Assembly (NCBI RefSeq): GCF_900091585.1 | Contig: NZ_FMHT01000003.1 | Location: forward strand, 5,916,001-5,980,000 | Reading direction: 5' to 3' | DNA from: Micromonospora nigra | Lineage (GTDB): Bacteria > Actinomycetota > Actinomycetes > Mycobacteriales > Micromonosporaceae | Length of the DNA: 64,000 nt | In this document: positions 27,216-37,665 of the stretch, in pieces | Layout of the letters: each line of letters starts with the position of its first letter | Position numbering within the stretch: position 1 is the first letter of the stretch | Notes under the pieces: generated by a model | The model's database searches: none | What the model saw: the letters and a program-made list of their open reading frames with translations, nothing else | What the model was told of the DNA's origin: nothing | Position numbers and translations under genes: made by a program

Positions 27216-28340
27216 ATGTCCACGCCCACCGATCGGCGGTACGGTCCCGCCCCGCTGCCGCAGCCCCGCGGCCCCGTCTCCGCGGCCCTGCGCGCGTCGC
27301 TGTGTCGGGCCCCGCACGACCTGCCGGCCGGGCTCGCCGGGTGCCTCGACGGGACCGACCCGCTCGTCGACGAGGACCTCCAGCTCACCCTGTTCCTCTG
27401 CTACGAGCTGCACTACCGGGGCTGGCGTGGCGTCGCCGACGACTGGGAGTGGCAACCGTCCCTGCTGGCGCTGCGGGCGTCCGCCGAGCGCACGTTCGAG
27501 TCGGCGGTGCGCGACCTGGTGGGGACGCCGCCGCCGGTGTCCGCCGGACGGGTGCCGAAGGCCCTCGCCGACCTGGCGGCCGCCGACGACGGTCCGGCCC
27601 TGGCCGCCACCCTGCAACGGCGGGCCACACTGGAGCAGTTCCGCGAGTTCGTCACCCACCGCTCGATCTACCACCTGCGCGAGGCGGATCCGCACAGCTG
27701 GGGTCTGCCCCGCCTCGGCGGGCCGGCGAAGGCCGCCCTGGTGGAGATCCAGATGGACGAGTACGGCAACGGCCGCGCCGAGCGCATGCACGCCGAGCTG
27801 TTCCGTCGCACCCTGGGCCGGCTGGGCCTGGACACCGGCTACGCCGCCCACCTCGACGCGGTGCCGGCGGTCACGCTCGCCACCAACAACCTGATGTCAC
27901 TGTTCGGGCTGCACCGTCGGCTGCGCGGGGCGTTGCTGGGCCACCTGGCCGCGTACGAGATGACCTCGTCGCTGCCGAACCGGCGTTACGGCAACGGGCT
28001 GCGCCGCCTCGGGTTCGACGAGGCGGCCACGCGCTTCTACGACGAGCACGTGGAGGCCGACGCCGTGCACGAGCAGATCGCCGCCCACGACCTGTGCGGT
28101 GGCCTGGTCCGGCAGGAACCGGCGCTGGCCGGCGACGTGCTGTTCGGCGCGGCGGCGGCAATGGCCCTGGACGCCCTGTTCGCCGCCCACCTCCTCGACT
28201 GCTGGGCGGCCGGCGGCTCCTCGCTGCGCCGCACGATCCCGGCTGCGGCCTTCCCGGCGGTGGCCGGTGCGTCGGTGGCTTCCCCGGCGGGGGCCGGTCC
28301 GTCGGTGTCCGGTCCGACCCGGCTCAGAGAAGCGGCCTGA
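27216..28340 (+). CDS. Iron-containing redox enzyme, haem-oxygenase-like di-iron family
   Basis: 374 residues. EIQMDEYGNGRAERMHAELF and EHVEADAVHEQIAAHDL carry the Glu/Asp/His pattern of haem-oxygenase-like di-iron proteins. Homologues in actinobacteria are often paired with a CDGSH protein. Here the CDGSH gene is also next door but on the opposite strand, tail to tail. The substrate is unknown. CTGGAGG is followed by 7 bases before ATG. The last 60 residues include a low-complexity Ala/Ser/Pro/Gly tail. Confidence 0.78.
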   Translation: MSTPTDRRYGPAPLPQPRGPVSAALRASLCRAPHDLPAGLAGCLDGTDPLVDEDLQLTLFLCYELHYRGWRGVADDWEWQPSLLALRASAERTFESAVRDLVGTPPPVSAGRVPKALADLAAADDGPALAATLQRRATLEQFREFVTHRSIYHLREADPHSWGLPRLGGPAKAALVEIQMDEYGNGRAERMHAELFRRTLGRLGLDTGYAAHLDAVPAVTLATNNLMSLFGLHRRLRGALLGHLAAYEMTSSLPNRRYGNGLRRLGFDEAATRFYDEHVEADAVHEQIAAHDLCGGLVRQEPALAGDVLFGAAAAMALDALFAAHLLDCWAAGGSSLRRTIPAAAFPAVAGASVASPAGAGPSVSGPTRLREAA

Positions 28341-28355
28341 CCGCCGGCCGGGCGC

Positions 28356-28562
28356 TCAGCCGCGGAAGTTGACCGCCTTGTGGGTGCCGTCGCAGAAGGG
28401 CTTGAGGGCGGACTTGCCGCACCGGCACAGGGCGACCGTGCGGCGGCGTGCGTCGATCGGCTGGCCGTCCGGGGTGACCAGGGTGAAGTCGCCCCGCACC
28501 AGCAGCGGGCCGTCCTCGTACGGGGTGATGGTGGCGCCGGTCGGCTCGTCGTCTGCCTGCAT
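28356..28562 (-). CDS. CDGSH-type 2Fe-2S protein
   Basis: 68 residues from the preferred ATG. The cluster-binding motif is complete, C-x-C-x2-S-x3-P-x-C-D-G-x-H (CRCGKSALKPFCDGTH). Such proteins bind a labile 2Fe-2S cluster with three Cys and one His. An in-frame GTG at 28634 would add 24 residues without better ribosome-site support. It converges on the di-iron enzyme gene with only 15 bases between them. Confidence 0.85.
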   Translation of the reverse strand: MQADDEPTGATITPYEDGPLLVRGDFTLVTPDGQPIDARRRTVALCRCGKSALKPFCDGTHKAVNFRG

Positions 28563-28711
28563 GGGCGGTGAAGTGCCCGGGAGGGCGGCGGTGAAACCGT
28601 CCGGCGGCTCATCCCCGGCGCTGCCGCACGCCACGACGCCCGGCCGGGGATGTCCGGGCCGGGCGTCGCGGTTCGGCTCACACCGTGGTCGTGCGGTCGA
28701 TCAGGGCTGCG

Positions 28712-30551
<1,840 letters not shown>

Positions 30552-31991
30552 GTGAGCGAACGAGGCAAGGGGGGCCCGGTGCACGCGGTGCGCAAGGGGC
30601 TGACGGCCGACGGCGCCGGCCTGGCCGGCGACCGGGTCGTGGCGGCCGGCAGCGCGGCGCGCATCCTGGTCGCCGCCACGGCGCGGGCGTTGCGCGGCGA
30701 GGACTGCGCCGACCTCGGGCACGTGGGGCCGCTGTCCCGTTTCGTCGGCGCCCCCGAGCCCGTGCGGCGTGCCGCCGCCACCCGGGCCGCGGGCCGGGTG
30801 GCGCTGACCGCCGGGCAGACGGCGGAGGTCGACGCGGACCGGGTGGCCCGCTGGTTCACCGACCAGTACCCGCGCCGCCGCTGGCCCGGTCTGCTGCTCG
30901 GCTCGCCCCACGGGGCGGCGGCGCACCTCGCGGTCGCCCTGGGCGTGCCCTGGCTGCCCGCCGGCTTCGAGATGACCGCACACTGGGCCGGGGGATCCGT
31001 GGACCGGCCCCGCGCCGCCCTGGACCACGGTGCCGCCCTCACCGCCCGGCTGCTGGCCGCCAACCCCGACCTGCACGTCCGGCAGGTGCACTGCCCGGCC
31101 AGCCGGGGCGCGCTGGCCGGGGCCACGGTGTCGCTGGCCGCCCGGTGGCTGACCCTGCCGGCCGCGTACCGCAGGTTCCTGGCCGACCGGCTGGAACCCG
31201 GCGCGCCGGTGCTGCTGCTGTCCGATGCGCGCACCTGGCCCGTGCTGGACTCCGCGCCCGGCCACAGCTTCCAGGTGGGCTGCCCGGCCAGCGGCCTCGA
31301 CCCGGTCGACTTCCACCCCGACAGCCACAACCTGCGGCAGGTGCTGCGGGCCGCAGGTGGCGACGACACCCCGTGGGAGCCACCCGAGGTCGGCGCCCCG
31401 CCGGGATACGCCGAACACGGCGTGGAGTCCGGATTCGACCACCACGTCCGGGAGTGGACGGGCCGGCACGGACATCCCCTGCACCGCATCCACGTTCCGT
31501 GGCCCGAGGCCCTCAGCGCCGCCATCGCCGACCTGTACAGGCGTTGGCTGCGTGCCGCCGGGAAGACCGGTGACCGCCTCGTCGTCGAGTGCGGTCGGCT
31601 GCTGGACCCGTGGCAGGTCGTCCGGGCCGGGATGGTGCCGTACTGGTGCGAGAACGCGACCCGGCGCAGCGTCGAGGGCGTCGAGTGGTGGCTGGCCGGC
31701 AGCGAACCGTTCAGTTCGGTCGACGTGCTGCCCGAGCCGCCGGGGATGCGCTCGCCCGCCCTCGCCGGGCTGCCGCAGTGGCTGGCCGTGGCCGGTTTCG
31801 GTCACCGCCGGCGGGCGTTGGACCGCGCTTCCGCCCGGGGCTACCCGGTCAGCTCCGTACCCACCCGGCGGGCCACGGAGGTGCTGCGGGCGCAGCCGTA
31901 CGACCTGCCCACGCCGAAGCCACTGGCCGTGCCGGAGGCCCTCGCCGGGCTGCGGGAGGGCGGCGCGGCCCAGGGCCTGCTGGTCTGTTGA
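30552..31991 (+). CDS. Unrecognised 479-residue protein
   Basis: Soluble, Ala/Arg/Leu-rich, without signal peptide or membrane segment. Noticeable parts are LLLGSPHGAAAHLAVALGVPWLPAGFEM, DFHPDSHNLRQVLRAAGGDD and FDHHVREWTGRHGHPLHRIHVP; the His/Asp clusters could bind a metal. Codon bias supports this strand. The start is uncertain: GTG at 30552 is used (GGAAG 9 bases upstream), with in-frame alternatives at 30504 and 30579. No family recognised and its neighbours give no hint. Confidence 0.55.
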   Translation: MSERGKGGPVHAVRKGLTADGAGLAGDRVVAAGSAARILVAATARALRGEDCADLGHVGPLSRFVGAPEPVRRAAATRAAGRVALTAGQTAEVDADRVARWFTDQYPRRRWPGLLLGSPHGAAAHLAVALGVPWLPAGFEMTAHWAGGSVDRPRAALDHGAALTARLLAANPDLHVRQVHCPASRGALAGATVSLAARWLTLPAAYRRFLADRLEPGAPVLLLSDARTWPVLDSAPGHSFQVGCPASGLDPVDFHPDSHNLRQVLRAAGGDDTPWEPPEVGAPPGYAEHGVESGFDHHVREWTGRHGHPLHRIHVPWPEALSAAIADLYRRWLRAAGKTGDRLVVECGRLLDPWQVVRAGMVPYWCENATRRSVEGVEWWLAGSEPFSSVDVLPEPPGMRSPALAGLPQWLAVAGFGHRRRALDRASARGYPVSSVPTRRATEVLRAQPYDLPTPKPLAVPEALAGLREGGAAQGLLVC

Positions 31992-32217
31992 GGCGGTCCT
32001 GCCGAAACATCCTCGCGAACCCGTGCTCCCGTGATTGAGTACCTACGGAGCGGGAACACCGCTGGCTGCGACGGCCTGATCACGCCGCGCGGCGCAGCGC
32101 CGTCACCCGCTGGCATCCCAATCACGTAACCCACTTCCGGCCCGGTGCGTGGGACGACCCCACGCGCACGACCGGTTCCTGAGTTCCGGGCGGGGGACCT
32201 TCCTGAGGGAGGCGCGG

Positions 32218-33357
32218 ATGTTCGGACAGACCACCACGACCACACCACCACCCAGCGATCGCGGCCTGGAGGACCTGGACGCCGCAGCGCTGGCGTACGC
32301 GGCACGGATCGAGGGCCTGCCACCGGAGCGACACCCGGAGGCCCGCGACGACCTGGTGCGCTTCGCGCTGCCGTTCGCCGGGCGGCTCGCCCGCCGCTAC
32401 CGGGGCAGGGGCGAGCCACTGGAGGATCTGGAGCAGGTCGCCCGCCTCGGCCTGGTCAACGCCGTCGACCGGTACGACCCGGAGCGCGGTTCGTTCACCG
32501 CGTACGCGGCGATCACCATCGTGGGTGAGATCAAGCGCCACTTCCGCGACCGCACCTGGGGTGTGCACGTGCCCCGCCGGCTGCGCGACCTGATCCTGGA
32601 GGTGGGGCAGGCGACCTCGGCGCTGACCAGCGAGTTGTCCCGGGCCCCGTCGGTGGCGGAGCTGGCGAAACGGCTGGAGACCCCGGAGGAGGAGATCCTC
32701 GCCGCGCTGGAGTCGGCCGCCGGATACAGCCCGGCATCGCTCAACGCGCCGGTCGGCGGGGAGAGCTCCGCCGAGTTCGGTGACCTGGTCGGCGAGTCCG
32801 ACAACGCCCTGGAGTCCGTCGATGACCGGGTGACGGTCACCGGCCTGCTGCACCGGTTGCCCTGGCGGGAACGCCGGATCCTGGCGATGCGCTTCTACGG
32901 CAACCAGACCCAGGCCGAGATCGCGGCCCGGTTCGGCATCTCCCAGATGCACGTGTCCCGCCTGTTGTCGCGGGCCCTGACCTGGCTGCGGCAGGCGATG
33001 CTGGCCGATGCACCACCGCCGTGGCAGAACGGCACCGCCGAGGCCGAGACCACCAGGACGCGGATCTCCGTGCGACAGAACGGCGACCGGGTGGTCGTCG
33101 AGGTCGGCGGCGAGGTCGACCGGGACGGTGCGGCCCAACTTCGCCGCGCGATGCTGGAGGCGGTGACCGGGCAGCCGTCCGAAGTGGTGGTGGACCTGGT
33201 CGGCGCGGGTGGGTTCGACGCGGGTGGGATCGCCGCGCTGGTGGCCGGCCGGGAGGCCGCCGCGCGCACGGGGGTGCCGCTGCGGTTGACCCGGGTGCAG
33301 CCGGCCGTCCGTCGCTCGCTGACGGCCGCTGGCCTGGCCCCGGCCCGCGAGGGCTGA
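32218..33357 (+). CDS. Sigma-F/B-family RNA polymerase sigma factor fused to a C-terminal STAS domain
   Basis: 379 residues. Sigma regions 2-4 occupy about 1-265: region 2 has GEPLEDLEQVARLGLVNAVD and AAITIVGEIKRHFRD, and region 4 has LPWRERRILAMRFYGNQTQAEIA with the recognition helix GISQMHVSRLLSRAL. After a linker, a ~95-residue STAS domain (RISVRQNGDRVVVEVGGEVD to the end) follows. STAS domains normally belong to anti-anti-sigma proteins. Here the phosphorylatable Ser is replaced by Ala335 (FDAGGI in place of DSxG), so it may stay permanently unphosphorylated. GGGAGG lies 5 bases before ATG. Confidence 0.88.
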   Translation: MFGQTTTTTPPPSDRGLEDLDAAALAYAARIEGLPPERHPEARDDLVRFALPFAGRLARRYRGRGEPLEDLEQVARLGLVNAVDRYDPERGSFTAYAAITIVGEIKRHFRDRTWGVHVPRRLRDLILEVGQATSALTSELSRAPSVAELAKRLETPEEEILAALESAAGYSPASLNAPVGGESSAEFGDLVGESDNALESVDDRVTVTGLLHRLPWRERRILAMRFYGNQTQAEIAARFGISQMHVSRLLSRALTWLRQAMLADAPPPWQNGTAEAETTRTRISVRQNGDRVVVEVGGEVDRDGAAQLRRAMLEAVTGQPSEVVVDLVGAGGFDAGGIAALVAGREAAARTGVPLRLTRVQPAVRRSLTAAGLAPAREG

Positions 33358-33365
33358 CCGACGCC

Positions 33366-33400
33366 GAAGGGGGCCGCCACCGCACGGTGCCGGCCCCTTC
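33366..33400. terminator. Convergent-gene terminator hairpin
   Basis: GAAGGGGGCCG pairs with CGGCCCCTTC (one bulged G) around a GC-rich loop, between the converging sigma-STAS and ctaD genes. Confidence 0.6.
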
Positions 33401-33420
33401 CCGCGCGTACGCGTACCGCG

Positions 33421-35442
33421 TCACCGGTCCGGTTCGTCGCCGCCGTCGCTGTGGGGGTGCCGCCAGCGGGGCGGGGTCTGCCGGGGCCTGCGGTCGGAGT
33501 CGAGGGGGTTGGGGTTCTCGTCCTCGTCCGGCGCGTCGCTGTCGGCGAAGCTGGGCCGGCGGACGTCCTCGGGCTCCGGCACCTCCACGGGCCGGGCGCC
33601 GGACTGCGGTGCCGGTTGGTACTCCACCGCGTCGCGGGCACCGCGTGCCCCGCCGGCGGCCGGGGACTCGGGCCGGTGCTTCTCCATGTGCAGTTCCTCG
33701 TGGAACTCCTGCGGTGGCTTGGTGGTGCGCTGCGGCAGGTCGCGGCCGAGGTCGGCGACGAGTGGGCCGTACTTGGCGTCGAAGGCGGGTCGCTCGGAGC
33801 GGATCCGGGGCATCCGGTCGAAGTTGCGCAGCGGCGGCGGGCAGGTGGTGGCCCACTCGAGGGAGTTGCCGAAGCCCCACGGGTCGTCCACGGTGACCAT
33901 CGCGCCGTACCGCCAGGACTTCCAGGCGTTCCAGATGAAGAACAGGGTGGAGGCGCCGAGCACGAAGGAGAAGATGCTGGAGATCGTGTTCAGCGTCGTG
34001 AAGCCGTCGCTGGGCAGGTAGTCGGCGTACCGGCGGGGCATGCCCTCGCTGCCCAGCCAGTGGTGCACCAGGAAGGTGCCGTGGAAGCCGAGGAACATCG
34101 TCCAGAAGTGCACCTTGCCGAGCCGCTCGTCGAGCAGTCGGCCGGTCATCTTCGGCCACCAGAAGTAGAAGCCGCCGAAGAGGGCGAACACCACCGTGCC
34201 GAACAGCACGTAGTGGAAGTGCCCGACGACGAAGTAGGTGTCGTGGGTGTGCCAGTCGACCGGCGGGCTGGCCACCAGCACCCCGGTCAGTCCGCCGAAC
34301 AGGAAGGTCACCAGGAAGCCGATGGCGAACAGCATCGGCGTCTCGAACGTCAGTTGCCCCTTCCACAGGGTGCCGATCCAGTTGAAGAACTTCACCCCGG
34401 TCGGCACCGCGATGAGGTAACTGAGGATGCTGAAGAACGGCAGCAGCACCTGCCCCGTGGCGAACATGTGGTGCGCCCAGACGGTCATGGAGACCACGGT
34501 GATCGCGATGGTGGCCAGCACCAGCCCGGTGTAGCCGAAGATCGGCTTGCGGGAGAAGACCGGGATGATCTCGGTGATGATGCCGAAGAACGGCAGCGCG
34601 ATGATGTAGACCTCCGGGTGACCGAAGAACCAGAACAGGTGCTGCCACAGCATCGGGCCGCCGGTGTCCGGGTTGAAGACCTGCGCGTCGAGCAGGCGGT
34701 CGGCCAGCAGGGCGAGCAGGGCGGCGGCCAGCAGCGGGAACACCAGGATCACCAGCACGCTGACGAACAGCATGTTCCAGGTGAAGATCGGCATTCGGAA
34801 CATGGTCATCCCCGGCGCGCGCAGCGTCAGGATCGTGGCGATCAGGTTCACCGACCCGAGGATCGTGCCGAGACCGGAGATGACCAGGCCGGTGATCCAC
34901 ATGTTGGCCCCCGTGCCGGGGGAGTGCTCCACGGTGCTCAGCGGCACGTAGGCGGTCCAGCCGAAGTCCGCCGAGCCCTGCGAGGTGAGGAAGCCGCCGA
35001 TGACCATCAGCCCGCCGAACAGGTACAGCCAGTACGCCAGAGCGTTCAGCCGGGGGAACGACACGTCGGGCGCGCCGATCTGGATGGGCACCAGGTAGTT
35101 GGCGAAGCCGAACGCCGCCGGGGTGGCGAACAGCAGCAACATCACCGCGCCGTGGGAGGTGAACATCTGGTTGTACTGCTCGGCGGAGAGCAGTTGCAGG
35201 CCGGGACGGGCCAGTTCGGCCCGGATCAGCATCGCCTCCAGCCCGGCGACGATGAAGAACCCGAACGAGGTGAGCAGGTAGAGGATACCGATCTGCTTGT
35301 GGTCGGTGGTGGACAGGAACCGGCGCAGCGAGTTGCCCGGGACGGGCGTACGCAGGGGGCCGGGGTAGCCGCCGAAGTGGGCCGGCGCAAGAACAGCCGG
35401 CCCCCGGTCGTTTCCGGGCTCGGTGGTAACCCGCTTGGGCAT
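33421..35442 (-). CDS. ctaD: Cytochrome c oxidase subunit I (aa3 type)
   Basis: 673 residues with about 12 membrane helices. Haem and Cu-B ligands are evident in [11 protein letters not shown] (low-spin haem His), [12 protein letters not shown] (Cu-B His cross-linked to Tyr), [10 protein letters not shown] (two Cu-B His) and [10 protein letters not shown] (haem a and a3 His). It is the catalytic core of the proton-pumping terminal oxidase. The C-terminal ~110 residues are cytoplasmic, rich in Pro, Asp, Glu and Arg, and longer than usual. ATG at 35442 gives the family N-terminus MPKRVTTEP. The other subunits (ctaC, ctaE) are not in the window. Confidence 0.96.
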   Translation of the reverse strand: MPKRVTTEPGNDRGPAVLAPAHFGGYPGPLRTPVPGNSLRRFLSTTDHKQIGILYLLTSFGFFIVAGLEAMLIRAELARPGLQLLSAEQYNQMFTSHGAVMLLLFATPAAFGFANYLVPIQIGAPDVSFPRLNALAYWLYLFGGLMVIGGFLTSQGSADFGWTAYVPLSTVEHSPGTGANMWITGLVISGLGTILGSVNLIATILTLRAPGMTMFRMPIFTWNMLFVSVLVILVFPLLAAALLALLADRLLDAQVFNPDTGGPMLWQHLFWFFGHPEVYIIALPFFGIITEIIPVFSRKPIFGYTGLVLATIAITVVSMTVWAHHMFATGQVLLPFFSILSYLIAVPTGVKFFNWIGTLWKGQLTFETPMLFAIGFLVTFLFGGLTGVLVASPPVDWHTHDTYFVVGHFHYVLFGTVVFALFGGFYFWWPKMTGRLLDERLGKVHFWTMFLGFHGTFLVHHWLGSEGMPRRYADYLPSDGFTTLNTISSIFSFVLGASTLFFIWNAWKSWRYGAMVTVDDPWGFGNSLEWATTCPPPLRNFDRMPRIRSERPAFDAKYGPLVADLGRDLPQRTTKPPQEFHEELHMEKHRPESPAAGGARGARDAVEYQPAPQSGARPVEVPEPEDVRRPSFADSDAPDEDENPNPLDSDRRPRQTPPRWRHPHSDGGDEPDR

Positions 35443-35529
35443 GAGTCTCACCCCGTCATGGCGACAGAAAGGACGGGCACGGCATGCCGGCCCTTCGACC
35501 ATGTAACCAGGCGAGAGGGGTAAATTCGG

Positions 35530-36258
35530 TCAATTCGCGGGCAGCGTGGCCCAGACGGCCTTACCGTCACCAGCCGGGGCGCTGCCCCAGCGCCGTGCCA
35601 GCTCCCGCACGAGCAGCAGCCCTCGGCCACCCTCGTCGCGTACGCCCGGGGCCCCCGGGCGGGCCGTCGCCTGGCTGCCGTCGACCACCGCGAGTTGCAG
35701 CCACGGCCGGCGCAGCGTCACGGTGACCTGCATGGGCGTTCCGGCGTGCCGGACCACGTTGCCGACCAGCTCGCTCAGCACCACCGACGCCGGGCCCACC
35801 GCCTCGGGCAGGTTCCACCGCGCGCAGGCGTCGGTCACCAGGTCCCGGGCTCGCCGGCAGGCCTCCGCCACCGGCTCCAGACGGATCCGCAGGCGCGGCG
35901 ACGCGGCGGCCTCCGCCGCCCGGGTGGCCTCCGCGCGACTGCCCCGGACCAGCACCCCGCGGCACGCGGCCGACTGGGTCAGCCAGCTCGCGGCCGGCGG
36001 TGGCGGCGCGCAGAGGACGAACGGCACGGCCGGCCAGTCCGCAGCCCGCCGGGCGGCGGCGGCGAAGACCGAGAGCGCGAGCCGGTCCTGCACCGCCACG
36101 TCGGCCAGGTCGACCACGAGGGCGTCCGGCTGTGCCGCCAGGCAGCGGTCGAGCACCCCGTGCACGGCACGGGTGGTCGCCAGGTCGAGGTCACCGGCGA
36201 GCCGCACGACGGTCACCGGGTGACCGTCGCGTATCTCACAGGTGATCCGGCTCGGCAT
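35530..36258 (-). CDS. STAS domain fused to anti-sigma-type HATPase kinase
   Basis: 242 residues. Residues ~1-105 form a STAS-like domain (VTVVRLAGDLDLATTRAV, LVVDLADVAVQDRLALSVF) in which the usual phospho-acceptor Ser position is Arg59. Residues ~125-242 form an RsbW/SpoIIAB-like ATPase with N-box LSELVGNVVRHA and G-box EGGRGLLLVREL. It probably regulates a sigma factor or acts as a serine kinase. The nearby sigma-STAS fusion (3 kb away) is an obvious candidate partner, by inference only. ATG at 36258 follows a GGGGG-containing leader. Confidence 0.8.
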   Translation of the reverse strand: MPSRITCEIRDGHPVTVVRLAGDLDLATTRAVHGVLDRCLAAQPDALVVDLADVAVQDRLALSVFAAAARRAADWPAVPFVLCAPPPPAASWLTQSAACRGVLVRGSRAEATRAAEAAASPRLRIRLEPVAEACRRARDLVTDACARWNLPEAVGPASVVLSELVGNVVRHAGTPMQVTVTLRRPWLQLAVVDGSQATARPGAPGVRDEGGRGLLLVRELARRWGSAPAGDGKAVWATLPAN

Positions 36259-36378
36259 CCTGCACCCCCACTGCGCTGCCTCGGGAAGCTCAGGATCTAC
36301 CCGTCCCCGCCCCACCGGAAACCGGCCCCACCCGCCTGCGACCTCCGTCACCCCTGGTGGCCGCCCGGACCGGGACGG

Positions 36379-37395
36379 TCACGCCGCCGCCATCCGGCGG
36401 CGGGGCACCCGGTGCCGCAGCTGCGCCAGGGGCGGGCGTTCGTCGACGGAGACGTCCGTGACGACGATCTCCCGGTCGAGGTTGGGCAGCGCCTCGGAGC
36501 CACCCCGGCGGAACTGGGTCAGCACCTCGGCGGGCAGCGCCCCGGGCACCGCCCAGCCGCGCCGTTGCAGTCGCGACCACGCGGTCAGCATGATCTGGGC
36601 GGACATCCTGCCGAGCGCGGCCGTGTCCTGGTGCCGGTGTTTGCGCTCGCCCAGGTCCACCTGGGCCAGGGCGTCGAGCCCGACGAGGTCGAGCAGGTCG
36701 ATCAGCATGGCCGTCTCCACGCCGTAACCGGAGACGAACGGCACCTGCTCCAGCACCGAGCGGCGGCCGGCGTACTCGCCGGCGAGGGGCTGCACGAAGC
36801 CGGCGAGCTCCGGCCAGAACAGGTTCAGCATGGGGCGGGCCATCAGTTCCGTCACCCGGCCGCCCCCGTCGGCCTCCACACCGGCCGCCCCGACCAGCGG
36901 CCGGTGGTAGAAGCCCTTCACGAAGGCCACCGACGGGTCGGTCAGCAGCGGACCGACCAGCCCCGTCACGAAGTGCGGCCGGAAGTCCCGCAGGTCGGCG
37001 TCGACGAACGCGACCACATCCCCCTCCGCCGCGGCCAGCCCGGCCCAGAGTGCGTCGCCCTTGCCGGTCAGCCGGGGCAGCCCCCGGGTCATCGCGTCCT
37101 GGCCGACCACCTCGGCGCCGGCGGCCCGCGCCACCCGCGCCGTGCGGTCGGTGGACCGGGAATCCACCACGATCAGCTCGTCGACCAGCGGCACCCGGTC
37201 CATCAGGTGCTCACGGATGGTCGACACGATGGCCCCGACAGTGGCCTCCTCGTTGCGGGCCGGCAGCACGACACTGACCCGGCTGTCGCCCTTGGCCCGC
37301 ATCAGGCGTCGGGTCGGCCAGTCGCCGGCCGACGTGGTCCGGTAGGTCGACCACGCCTCCACCACCGGTGAGACCGAAACATCACTGTCCCGCAC
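36379..37395 (-). CDS. gpgS: Glucosyl-3-phosphoglycerate synthase (GT81)
   Basis: 338 residues. Glycosyltransferase fold with SVVLPARNEEATVG, LIVVDSRSTDRT, the loop LTGKGDALWAGL and the metal site VDADLRDFRPHFV. SGYGVETAMLIDL in the acceptor region is characteristic of GpgS. It transfers glucose from a nucleotide sugar to 3-phosphoglycerate, the first step toward glucosylglycerate and, in mycobacteria, polymethylated glucose polysaccharides. GTG at 37395 follows AGGGGG by 5 bases; GTG at 37401 is an alternative. No gpgP phosphatase lies adjacent. Confidence 0.88.
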   Translation of the reverse strand: MRDSDVSVSPVVEAWSTYRTTSAGDWPTRRLMRAKGDSRVSVVLPARNEEATVGAIVSTIREHLMDRVPLVDELIVVDSRSTDRTARVARAAGAEVVGQDAMTRGLPRLTGKGDALWAGLAAAEGDVVAFVDADLRDFRPHFVTGLVGPLLTDPSVAFVKGFYHRPLVGAAGVEADGGGRVTELMARPMLNLFWPELAGFVQPLAGEYAGRRSVLEQVPFVSGYGVETAMLIDLLDLVGLDALAQVDLGERKHRHQDTAALGRMSAQIMLTAWSRLQRRGWAVPGALPAEVLTQFRRGGSEALPNLDREIVVTDVSVDERPPLAQLRHRVPRRRMAAA

Positions 37396-37652
37396 AGGCA
37401 CCCCCTGATCGTGGCGGAATAACCGGCCGTGGATTTCCCACGTCCCGCCGAGCGCTAACCGGATGTGTCGCGTACAGCTTGATCACAGAGGTTCCCCGGC
37501 GCGTTTTCGGGGGATGAACGTTGGGTTGCGCTCACCCGGGAGTGGCTGCTCGCGCTCCCTGCGCAGGAGCGCCGCCGGATGGTCCGCCGGACGCGCCGCC
37601 GGCCGGAGCACCGGATGATCCGCGCCGGCCCGACCGGGGTGCCGGGGCCGGC

Positions 37653-37658
37653 TACCGT
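37653..37658 (+). promoter_or_regulatory. -10 hexamer of a leaderless promoter
   Basis: TACCGT lies 7 bases before the ATG at 37666; no Shine-Dalgarno sequence and no clear -35 is present. Confidence 0.35.
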
Positions 37659-37665
37659 TCCCGCC

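Noticed and set aside
25008-27851. A 947-codon minus-strand open frame
   Set aside because: It lies opposite the ThDP enzyme and neighbours; it is low complexity (Gly/His/Val/Arg) and matches no family.
33451-35523. A long plus-strand open frame
   Set aside because: Antisense to ctaD, whose membrane helices and haem ligands are clear.
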